This document shows, piece by piece, positions 6,437-11,460 of a stretch of DNA of 11,460 bases. Source of the DNA: Actinomycetota bacterium. Lineage in GTDB: Bacteria > Actinomycetota > Actinomycetes > S36-B12 > UBA5976. Made by a program: the position numbers and the translations under genes. The DNA lies in assembly GCA_009918865.1 (NCBI GenBank), contig RGCY01000024.1, positions 1-11,460 of the forward strand, read 5' to 3'. The notes beneath the pieces are model-generated. The model did no database searches and was not told the origin of the DNA. It saw only the letters and a program-made list of their open reading frames with translations. Every line of letters begins with the position of its first letter. The stretch's first letter is position 1.

Positions 6437-6604
6437 CTAACTCACAACAGCGTTGAGAACCGCGCCAAGTTCCTTGGCTTCTTCAGCGTTGAGTTGCACG
6501 ACAAGGCGGCCGCCACCCTCAATCGGAACCCGCATGATGATGTGCCGGCCCTCTTTGACGGCCTCCATAGGACCCTCACCCGTGCGCGGCTTCATCGCGG
6601 CCAT
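6437..6604 (-). CDS. DUF3117 domain microprotein
   Basis: A 55-aa protein: MAAMKPRTGEGPMEAVKEG, then RHIIMRVPIEGGGRLVVQL, then NAEEAKELGAVLNAVVS. It is nearly superimposable on the actinobacterial DUF3117 family (M. tuberculosis Rv1211), whose hallmarks are the MAAMKPRTG(D/E)GP start and the RVP(L/I)EGGGRLV core. Function is unknown; the size and conserved Gly-rich strand suggest a small beta/alpha domain acting in a complex. The ATG is preceded by GAGAGGGA about 6 nt away. A separate promoter about 120 bp upstream gives it a long leader, so it can be expressed independently of the LOG/DivIVA pair before it. Confidence 0.93.
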   Translation of the reverse strand: MAAMKPRTGEGPMEAVKEGRHIIMRVPIEGGGRLVVQLNAEEAKELGAVLNAVVS

Positions 6605-6721
6605 TGCCAGTCCCTCTCAGTACGGATTCCACCCTCCGGATTTCGCCATTTCGTTCGGTGTCCGCTATGCGGTCGCGACCGTTCGTCATGAGGAGCCGGA
6701 GGGGTCTCAGTTAGTGCACCA
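6605..6721 (-). promoter_or_regulatory. Structured 5' leader of the DUF3117 gene (candidate)
   Basis: If transcription starts near 6716-6721, the mRNA has a leader of about 110-115 nt before the ATG. It contains the perfect inverted pair CCCTCCGG/CCGGAGGG (plus-strand 6632-6639 and 6696-6703), able to close a long stem. Within the loop lies a perfect 12-bp palindrome CGGTCGCGACCG (6670-6681). The 3' arm of the long stem lies about 27 nt before the start codon, not over the Shine-Dalgarno. It matches no riboswitch class that I recognise. Confidence 0.4.
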
Positions 6722-6750
6722 ATTATCGCTTACGCCGGTAGGGGCAGCAA
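6722..6750 (-). promoter_or_regulatory. Sigma-70-type promoter of the DUF3117 gene
   Basis: On the minus strand TTGCTG (6750-6745) and GATAAT (6727-6722) are separated by exactly 17 nt. This is the best -35/-10 pair in the window, placed in the gap after the DivIVA/START gene. Confidence 0.65.
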
Positions 6751-6800
6751 GAACGGGTGGCGACCAGGGCTGCGTTCAGCCGTGCCTAGGTTAAGCCGAT

Positions 6801-6815
6801 GGGCGGTCAGCGCCC
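6801..6815 (-). terminator. Weak hairpin at the end of the DivIVA/START gene
   Basis: GGGCG-N5-CGCCC overlaps the stop codon of the gene (stop at 6807-6809). The stem is only 5 bp and no U tract follows, so termination here is doubtful. Confidence 0.25.
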
Positions 6816-7751
6816 ACTCGCGCTGAGCACGCGCTGAAATCGGACCAGCGATGCGCGCACTCCGGCCTTCATGAGCGGACCTGCAATGAGCCAACCGAGC
6901 CGACCAAACCATCCCCAGGGCAGGTGCAGCCGCTCACCCCACACAAACACACAGGTGTCTGACCCGGTGGCTGAGGCCTCGGTTGCCATCCAACCAACAC
7001 CTCGCACAACCCGGCCGGTGTGGAGCACTTCGCAGCGGTGCGGTGGGTCCCAAACGGTGATGTTCATGGTGTCCAAGAACCCGAGCTTGCCCACTCCTGT
7101 GAAAGCTTCAATCCTTGAGCCGACGCTGCGACCGTCTCCTGCGCCAACCCACACTCGCGTCCCGAGCATCCACGTACCCTGACTCGGCCAGTCCGTGATG
7201 GCGTCCCACACCGCCTGCGCAGAGGCTGGCATAGCGATGCGTAACTCGATAGTGACGGGAGCAGCCATGTGCGAAGTGTGTGGCATCGCCGCCGAGGTCG
7301 CAGATGCAGAGTCGTGAGCATGCGCGGCTGTGCCAGCAATTTCCACTGCTTGTGCTGCTTGTGTAGCGGCCTGTGTAGCGCCCTGATTCGACGGGCTACC
7401 AACGTTAGCGGAGTCAGAGCCGACGTTTTCGAGATCACTCGCGCCCTCACCAGCGCTCGTCACTTCTGCCGCGCCCATCGCAGTGCGCAGTGCCGCAATT
7501 TCCGCTGCTTGCTCATTCATGCGTTGTTGCATCTGCGCAATCACGGTGTCGACTTCATCCATGCGGTAGCCACGCACCGCCGTGTCAAACTCAACGCGTC
7601 CGTCATGGTTGCTCGATAGCCGCGCCGGTTCCAGCGCGGCATCAGCACTTGCTTCAGGCTCCAACTTCTCCTGCCCGAAACGACCCGAGAGCCACCAACC
7701 GGCCAACACATAGACCCCGGCGCCCAAGAACACCAGCGCAACAGTCGCCAT
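6807..7751 (-). CDS. Membrane-anchored DivIVA-like / START-like (SRPBCC) fusion protein
   Basis: 314 aa. Residues about 3-20 are a single N-terminal membrane helix (VALVFLGAGVYVLAGWW). Residues about 52-92 carry a DivIVA-type motif (FDTAVRGYRMDEVDTVIAQM) running into a short coiled coil. Residues about 95-163 are an Ala/Ser/Thr/Gln-rich linker. Residues about 164-312 resemble an SRPBCC/polyketide-cyclase ligand-binding domain (VTIELRIAMPASAQAVWDAI; later DTMNITVWDPPHRCEV). DivIVA-type pieces with one helix are common near DUF3117 in actinobacteria (Rv1209), but normally stand alone. SRPBCC domains bind hydrophobic ligands in a deep cavity; the ligand here is unknown. The ATG overlaps the LOG stop (TAATG), implying coupled translation. 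M162 could be the old start of a once separate SRPBCC gene. The frame is continuous across the junction. Confidence 0.8.
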   Translation of the reverse strand: MATVALVFLGAGVYVLAGWWLSGRFGQEKLEPEASADAALEPARLSSNHDGRVEFDTAVRGYRMDEVDTVIAQMQQRMNEQAAEIAALRTAMGAAEVTSAGEGASDLENVGSDSANVGSPSNQGATQAATQAAQAVEIAGTAAHAHDSASATSAAMPHTSHMAAPVTIELRIAMPASAQAVWDAITDWPSQGTWMLGTRVWVGAGDGRSVGSRIEAFTGVGKLGFLDTMNITVWDPPHRCEVLHTGRVVRGVGWMATEASATGSDTCVFVWGERLHLPWGWFGRLGWLIAGPLMKAGVRASLVRFQRVLSASGR

Positions 7752-8545
7752 TAGTTGCCGCCAAAAACATGGCCATTGTGGTGAATCGTGCGTCGCTCTT
7801 GGTCGGCTTCCTTGATGACCGCAAGTGCGTCTTCAGGATTGTCCACGACCGTGAAAAGTTCCAAATCCTGTTCATTGATGCGTCCAGTGCCCGCAAGTGT
7901 CGTGCGCATCCACTCAACAAGTGGTCGCCAAAAATCCTCGCCAACCAGCACGACTGGGAACACAGTGACTTTGCGAGTTTGCACAAGTGTGAGCGCTTCA
8001 AAAAGTTCATCCAGAGTGCCGTAGCCACCGGGAAAAACGACGAAACCTTGTGCGTACTTCACAAACATGGTCTTGCGAGCAAAGAAGTAGCGGAAGTTCA
8101 CGCCGATGTCGACCCATTGGTTCAAACCTTGCTCGAATGGCAATTCAATTCCCAAACCAACACTGACTCCACCGGCTTCACACGCGCCCTTGTTGGCCGC
8201 CTCCATGATGCCTGGGCCACCACCAGTAATCACGGCAAACCCAGAGTCCACCAATCCTCGAGCCAAGGCTTCGGCTTGCTCGTATTCGCGTGTGTGGCTA
8301 GCGGTGCGCGCGCTGCCGAAGATAGAAATCGCAGGTCCGATTTGGGCGAGTGCACCGAACCCTTCAACGAACTCGCTCTGGATGCGCATAACCCGCCACG
8401 GGTCGGCGTGTAGCCAATCTGTCGGACCGCGCGAATCGAGGAGGCGTTGGTCGGTCGTTGACGGCTCTACGGCGGTGCGACGCAACAACACCGGACCTTT
8501 GCGGCGCTGTTCCGCCGGGCCGTCGGTAGGGGTGGGCGAGTTCAC
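7751..8545 (-). CDS. LOG-family (TIGR00730) nucleotide 5'-monophosphate phosphoribohydrolase
   Basis: 264 aa with a Rossmann-like fold. Residues 1-60 are a polar extension. GGGPGIMEAANKGA starts at 108, R157-K158 lies in FFARKTMF, and FPGGYGTLDE at 171-180 is the LOG signature (PGGxGTxxE). These proteins were once labelled lysine decarboxylases. Characterised members, including the M. tuberculosis Rv1205 protein, release the base from cytokinin riboside 5'-monophosphates or related AMP derivatives; the true substrate here is unknown. Two in-frame GTGs are possible. I chose 8545 because a TACCGT -10 (8557-8552) ends 6 nt before it; the GTG at 8551 directly abuts that hexamer and would add two residues. 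It heads a pair with the DivIVA/START gene and is divergent from yceI. Confidence 0.9.
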   Translation of the reverse strand: MNSPTPTDGPAEQRRKGPVLLRRTAVEPSTTDQRLLDSRGPTDWLHADPWRVMRIQSEFVEGFGALAQIGPAISIFGSARTASHTREYEQAEALARGLVDSGFAVITGGGPGIMEAANKGACEAGGVSVGLGIELPFEQGLNQWVDIGVNFRYFFARKTMFVKYAQGFVVFPGGYGTLDELFEALTLVQTRKVTVFPVVLVGEDFWRPLVEWMRTTLAGTGRINEQDLELFTVVDNPEDALAVIKEADQERRTIHHNGHVFGGN

Positions 8546-8551
8546 GGGCAC

Positions 8552-8557
8552 ACGGTA
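8552..8557 (-). promoter_or_regulatory. -10 element (TACCGT) of a leaderless LOG-gene promoter
   Basis: The minus-strand TACCGT lies 6 nt before the GTG at 8545. A TTGACC at 8585-8580 has a 22-nt spacing to it, too long for a standard -35, so the -35 is left open. Confidence 0.5.
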
Positions 8558-8604
8558 CGCACTCCGGGCGCGTGGGTACGGTCAACCCAACTCCAGCCCC
8601 GTGC

Positions 8605-8622
8605 TATTATTTGAACGTTCAA
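8605..8622 (+). promoter_or_regulatory. yceI promoter -10 with adjoining palindromic operator
   Basis: TATTAT at 8605-8610 is a good -10. It is followed at once by the perfect 12-bp palindrome TTGAACGTTCAA at 8611-8622, which would cover the transcription start. A palindrome in this position is expected to be a repressor site. TTGAA-type palindromes are typical of MarR-family regulators, but no regulator gene lies nearby. The -35 region is weak. Confidence 0.65.
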
Positions 8623-8668
8623 CAAAATTGCGGAGGCTAACCGTCCCGCGAGACCTGAAAGGACCACC

Positions 8669-9211
8669 ATGACTGCACCGACAGACCTTGCCGGCTCCTG
8701 GGTCATTGACCCAGCCCACACCCAAATCGGTTTCGTTGCTCGCCACGCCATGATCACCAAGGTGCGCGGCACATTCGACACGTTCCAAGGCAATCTCGCC
8801 ATCGACGCGGAGAACCCTGCGGCATCCAAGGTGTCTTTCAGCGCGGATCTAGCGAGCGTGAACACTGGAGTTGCTGACCGTGATGGCCACCTGCGCAGTG
8901 CGGACTTCTTCGATGTGGAAAACCACAAGGAGATGACCTTTGAGAGCACGGATGTCGCTATCAATGGAGATTCCGGCACGCTCAAGGGCAACCTGACCAT
9001 CAAGGGCATCACCCAGCCGGTCACTGTGGACGTTGAAATTGGCGGCGTCACCAAAGACCCATTCGGAAATGTTCGCGCAGGCTTCGAAGGCACCACCACC
9101 ATTAGCCGCAAAGACTTCGGTCTGACTTGGAATGCACCACTTGAAGTCGGTGGCTGGCTGGTCAGCGATGACATCAAAGTCGTTCTCGACATCGCAGCAA
9201 TCAAGCAGTAA
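8669..9211 (+). CDS. YceI-family lipocalin-like protein (cytosolic form)
   Basis: 180 aa. The YceI pattern runs through the whole chain: GSWVIDPAHTQIGF near 9-22, then HAMITKVRGTFDTFQG, then DGHLRSADFFDVENH near 72-86, then the GNLTIKGITQPV block and a final strand with LVSDDIKVVLDIAAIKQ. The fold is an eight-stranded barrel that binds long isoprenoid or amide lipids in studied members. There is no signal peptide, unlike the periplasmic E. coli protein, so it is probably cytosolic. The ATG has AAAGGA 5 nt upstream. The gene is a single transcription unit with an operator-bearing promoter and a strong terminator, which suggests inducible expression. Confidence 0.92.
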   Translation: MTAPTDLAGSWVIDPAHTQIGFVARHAMITKVRGTFDTFQGNLAIDAENPAASKVSFSADLASVNTGVADRDGHLRSADFFDVENHKEMTFESTDVAINGDSGTLKGNLTIKGITQPVTVDVEIGGVTKDPFGNVRAGFEGTTTISRKDFGLTWNAPLEVGGWLVSDDIKVVLDIAAIKQ

Positions 9212-9225
9212 CCACTGTCGTTCAC

Positions 9226-9271
9226 GAGGACGGCGCACCTGCGTAGGCAGGTGTGCCGTCCTCTCTTGTTT
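9226..9271 (+). terminator. Strong intrinsic terminator after yceI
   Basis: A 17-bp stem (9226-9242 with 9247-9263, one G-U pair) closes a GTAG loop and is followed by TCTTGTTT. It lies 14 nt after the yceI stop. The stem may also block transcripts of the convergent dapE gene, though no U tract exists on that strand. Confidence 0.9.
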
Positions 9272-9321
9272 CCGCTTAACGCAGTGCTTTCATGGACCAA
9301 TCCAAAGCGCGTCTCAGAATG

Positions 9322-10383
9322 TCACGTCAACCAGTCGACCAACACGTGCTCACACCGCTCAATCTGCTCACACGACACGTGCTCATCCGGGGAGTGCGCA
9401 AGTGCGGGGTCTCCTGGTCCGAAATTCACCGCAGGCACGCCAAGAGCCGAGAACCGAGCCACATCAGTCCACCCAAGTTTTGGCTGAACCGTGCCACCTA
9501 CCTTGTCAATGAGTTCAACCAATCCCGGTTGGCTCAGCCCGGGAGCAGCACCAGCAGCACAGTCAGTGAACTCAACATCAAATCCAGCAAACACATCACG
9601 GACATGCGCCTGTGCTTGCTCTGCGGTGCGGTCGGGTGCAAATCGAAAGTTCACGGTCACCTCACAGGCATCAGGGACCACGTTGCCGGCCACTCCACCG
9701 TTGATGCCTACTGCTTGTAAACCCTCATGGAATTGCAAACCGTCAATCACGGGCTTTCGTGGTTCGTATTTCGAGAGCCGCAACAAAACCTCACCAGCAG
9801 CATGGATTGCGTTCTCTCCACGCCATGCGCGAGCCGTGTGTGCACGCTTACCGCTAGTGCTCACGATGGCGCGTAATGTTCCTTGACATCCAGCCTCAAT
9901 GCCGGCGTTACTGGGTTCAAGGAGAATCGCAACATCACAGGTCAACAATTCGGGATGCTCGCGAGCAATCAAACCGAGGCCATTGTGCTCGGATGCGACT
10001 TCCTCACAGTCATAGAAGATTGCGGTGATGTCGCGGCGTGGGTTGCTAGCAGCGGCGAGAACTCTCAGCATCACCGCCACCCCACCTTTCATATCGCAAC
10101 TTCCCAACCCAAACAACGTCTTGGTCTGCTCATCGAGACGAGCGGATTCGTTACCAGCCGCTGGCACAGTGTCAAGGTGGCCGGCGAGCACAACTCGAGA
10201 ATCTCGACCAAGCCTTGTTGAAGCAATCACACAGTTGCGCACACGTTGCACCGTCAGGTGCGGCAGCGAAATCAACGCGTCAAACACCGCATCTGCAATG
10301 GCGGATTCATCAAACGACACACTCGGTAGGTCAACCAGTTGAGCGGCGAGCCTCACCGCACCGGCATCGAGGTTAAGAGTCAC
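9322..10383 (-). CDS. dapE: Succinyl-diaminopimelate desuccinylase (M20 metallopeptidase)
   Basis: 353 aa. It hydrolyses N-succinyl-LL-2,6-diaminopimelate to LL-DAP and succinate in the lysine/meso-DAP pathway, using two zinc ions. M20 landmarks are H69-L-D71 in LAGHLDTVP, D97 in GSCDMKGG, the E127-E128 pair in DCEEVASEH, E156 in LLEPSN and H330 near the end in AHSPDEHV. The dimerisation (lid) domain is about 170-280. Family length is normal. The frame is open further upstream to 10449, but that start would lie inside dapD. GTG 10383 sits 6 nt after a TACCGT -10 and begins at the expected N-terminus, so it was chosen. Other M20 amidases (ArgE-like) are possible in principle, but the dapD neighbour supports DapE. 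It converges with yceI. Confidence 0.93.
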   Translation of the reverse strand: MTLNLDAGAVRLAAQLVDLPSVSFDESAIADAVFDALISLPHLTVQRVRNCVIASTRLGRDSRVVLAGHLDTVPAAGNESARLDEQTKTLFGLGSCDMKGGVAVMLRVLAAASNPRRDITAIFYDCEEVASEHNGLGLIAREHPELLTCDVAILLEPSNAGIEAGCQGTLRAIVSTSGKRAHTARAWRGENAIHAAGEVLLRLSKYEPRKPVIDGLQFHEGLQAVGINGGVAGNVVPDACEVTVNFRFAPDRTAEQAQAHVRDVFAGFDVEFTDCAAGAAPGLSQPGLVELIDKVGGTVQPKLGWTDVARFSALGVPAVNFGPGDPALAHSPDEHVSCEQIERCEHVLVDWLT

Positions 10384-10388
10384 GCGGC

Positions 10389-10395
10389 TACGGTA
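10389..10395. promoter_or_regulatory. Shared bidirectional -10 of dapE and dapD
   Basis: The heptamer TACGGTA supplies TACGGT on the plus strand (10389-10394, 7 nt before the dapD ATG) and TACCGT on the minus strand (10395-10390, 6 nt before the dapE GTG). Both genes would be leaderless and would share nearly the same -10 base pairs. Neither side has a clear -35. Confidence 0.6.
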
Positions 10396-10401
10396 GTCGT
10401 C

Positions 10402-11346
10402 ATGGCCGCGGCAAACTTGCAACCAGTGTCTGGTCCAGCCTGCGGACACGCACTCGCGACCTGGGCCGGCGATGTCATGCTCGACGCCTGGTTTCCGGCA
10501 CCGGCACTCGGCACACAGGCATCTGAAACCGAAGGACTCGAACGGGGCACCGACTCCGATGGCATGCGCGATGTTCGTGTGCAGCCCATGCGCTGCGACA
10601 TTGCAGACCTGCAGGCTCCTGCAGTGGATGCGCTTGATGCTTACTTGCGCCTACACCTGCTCTCTCACCGGCTGGTCAAGCCGCGCACCATCAATCTTGA
10701 AGGCATTTTTGGATTGCTCGCCAACGTTGCCTGGACATCTCTCGGCCCGGTGAGTGTGGAGAACTTGGATGTCGTTCGCCTTCGCGCTCGAGTGAAAGGG
10801 CTGCATCTCACTGTTCACGGCGTTGACAAATTTCCGCGGATGACTGACTACGTTGTTCCAAGCGGCATTCGCATTGCGGACGCGAACCGAGTGCGATTAG
10901 GAGCGCATCTCGCTGCGGGCACAACCGTGATGCACGAAGGTTTCGTCAACTTCAATGCCGGCACACTCGGTGCAAGCATGGTGGAAGGTCGCATCAGTGC
11001 TGGTGTTGTGGTTGGAGATGGTTCAGATGTCGGTGGCGGAGCGTCAATCATGGGCACGCTCTCTGGCGGCGGCAATGAGGTCATCACCATCGGCGAGCGA
11101 TGCCTTTTAGGTGCGAATAGCGGTGTGGGCATCAGCCTTGGCGATGACTGCGTCATTGAAGCCGGGGTCTACATCACAGCCGGCACCAAAGTCGCTTTGC
11201 CTGATGGTTCCGTTGTGCCGGCGCGAGCGCTCTCAACGAAGTCTGGCATGTTGCTGCGACGCAATTCCGTCAGCGGCGCAGTTGAAATGCTGCCGCGGTC
11301 AGACACCTGGACTGGCTTGAATGCCGAACTTCACACGAACAACTAG
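10402..11346 (+). CDS. dapD: 2,3,4,5-tetrahydropyridine-2,6-dicarboxylate N-succinyltransferase (actinobacterial type)
   Basis: 314 aa. It transfers succinyl from succinyl-CoA to tetrahydrodipicolinate, giving N-succinyl-2-amino-6-ketopimelate on the route to lysine and meso-DAP. Residues 1-135 are an alpha/beta N-domain (AYLRLHLLSHRLV at 80-92). VHGVDKFPRMTDYVVP begins at 138. Residues about 150-265 are the left-handed beta-helix with hexapeptide repeats (RLGAHLAAGTTVMHEGFVN, then SMVEGRISAGVVVGDGSDV). E195 in MVEGRIS matches the catalytic glutamate region of the M. tuberculosis enzyme. The C-terminal SGMLLRRNSVSGAVE is characteristic of the actinobacterial subfamily rather than the E. coli DapD. 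The ATG at 10402 is preferred to the far upstream in-frame start at 10339 because of family length, the -10 at 10389 and the overlap with dapE. Confidence 0.95.
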   Translation: MAAANLQPVSGPACGHALATWAGDVMLDAWFPAPALGTQASETEGLERGTDSDGMRDVRVQPMRCDIADLQAPAVDALDAYLRLHLLSHRLVKPRTINLEGIFGLLANVAWTSLGPVSVENLDVVRLRARVKGLHLTVHGVDKFPRMTDYVVPSGIRIADANRVRLGAHLAAGTTVMHEGFVNFNAGTLGASMVEGRISAGVVVGDGSDVGGGASIMGTLSGGGNEVITIGERCLLGANSGVGISLGDDCVIEAGVYITAGTKVALPDGSVVPARALSTKSGMLLRRNSVSGAVEMLPRSDTWTGLNAELHTNN

Positions 11347-11357
11347 ACAGTTCGTGT
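11333..11357 (+). terminator. Hairpin spanning the dapD stop codon
   Basis: ACACGAAC and GTTCGTGT form a perfect 8-bp stem with a 9-nt loop that contains the TAG stop (11344-11346). No U tract follows. It may terminate dapD transcription or protect its 3' end. Confidence 0.45.
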
Positions 11358-11460
11358 CGCGAAATTGACGCTGCTTGGCGCCTCAAACAACGCTGAGAAT
11401 AAGTTTTCGAAACTTCTACCCGAGGTTTATAACTTGTTTCTAGAGTTACAGTTACAATTT
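11358..11460. other. AT-rich intergenic spacer at the window end
   Basis: Base composition falls clearly below that of the genes from about 11388 onward. It contains an inverted repeat AAGTTT-TCG-AAACTT (11401-11415), a TATAAC that could be a -10 (11428-11433) and the tandem hexamer GTTACA-GTTACA (11445-11456). It looks like a promoter region for a plus-strand gene beyond the window. No ORF is supported here. Confidence 0.4.

Noticed and set aside
7490..8413. Plus-strand open frame of 307 codons opposite the LOG and DivIVA/START genes
   Set aside because: The composition is Cys/His/Arg-rich and domain-free, and the opposite strand carries complete family signatures (PGGYGTLDE, DivIVA motif).
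7751..8545. Annotation of the LOG-family gene as lysine decarboxylase, suggested by the nearby lysine pathway genes
   Set aside because: PGGxGT proteins are phosphoribohydrolases; the lysine decarboxylase label is a historical error and the sequence has no PLP-enzyme features.
8542..9300. Minus-strand open frame of 252 codons opposite yceI
   Set aside because: It is the Ser/Val/Arg-rich antisense of a well-conserved YceI gene and reads through its terminator stem.
9322..10449. Longer dapE beginning at 10449 and longer dapD beginning at 10339
   Set aside because: Each would extend into the other gene's coding region and add residues foreign to the family. The -10 elements at 10389-10395 fit the shorter starts.
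11445..11456. Tandem GTTACA as an MtrA-type site
   Set aside because: The 6-bp period is shorter than the spacing I recall for MtrA direct repeats, and the controlled gene is outside the window.
1..11460. tRNA, rRNA, insertion sequence, prophage, attachment site or defence island
   Set aside because: No cloverleaf, transposase, integrase, terminal inverted repeats or defence-type domains were found. The content is conserved chromosomal housekeeping.

Overview
The window looks like a compact actinobacterial (Actinomycetota) chromosome segment of moderate GC (roughly 57% by eye). This rests on actinobacterium-type families: a PRC/MgtE_N/CBS protein coupled to a DUF1003 protein, a DUF3117 microprotein, a DapD of the actinobacterial type, and a TatB beginning FDIGAGEF. 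It also rests on gene order. From memory, the same families sit close together in the Mycobacterium tuberculosis region around Rv1201c-Rv1233c (dapD, dapE, LOG protein, DivIVA protein, DUF3117, O-methyltransferase, sigE, rseA, htrA, tatB, mrp, MgtE_N/CBS, DUF1003). Here the block is compressed into 11 kb, and sigE and rseA are absent from the place where they would be expected. The dense packing suggests a streamlined genome; the genus cannot be named from the sequence.

Layout. 1-138 (-): start of a probable EamA/DMT transporter. 176-1907 (+): MgtE_N/CBS protein overlapping a DUF1003 membrane protein. 1924-3051 (+): the Fe-S carrier ATPase Mrp. 5504 back to 3031 (-): htrA, tatB and a PAP2 phosphatase, whose 3' end overlaps that of mrp. 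5734-6375 (+): a SAM-dependent O-methyltransferase, divergent from htrA. 8545 back to 6437 (-): a LOG-family protein, a DivIVA/START-like fusion, then DUF3117 with its own promoter. 8669-9211 (+): YceI with a palindromic operator and a strong terminator. 10383 back to 9322 (-) and 10402-11346 (+): the divergent lysine/DAP genes dapE and dapD, with start codons 18 bp apart. The last ~110 bases are an AT-rich spacer before an unseen gene.

How the genes work together. dapD and dapE carry out the succinylation and desuccinylation steps of meso-DAP/lysine synthesis. htrA-tatB-PAP2 is an envelope cluster (protein quality control, Tat export, lipid phosphate hydrolysis). MgtE_N/CBS plus DUF1003 may form a soluble sensor with a membrane partner. 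Mrp serves Fe-S cluster delivery.

The clearest regulatory pattern is leaderless transcription. Seven genes (EamA, MgtE_N, mrp, O-methyltransferase, LOG, dapE, dapD) have a TANNNT -10 hexamer exactly 6 or 7 nt before an ATG/GTG start. htrA, the DUF1003 gene, DUF3117 and yceI instead have Shine-Dalgarno sequences. No tRNA, rRNA, CRISPR array, insertion sequence or prophage was seen. The window is mostly conserved housekeeping content. The points most worth a second look are the shared dapE/dapD -10 element, the DivIVA-START fusion, the structured DUF3117 leader and the missing sigE/rseA.
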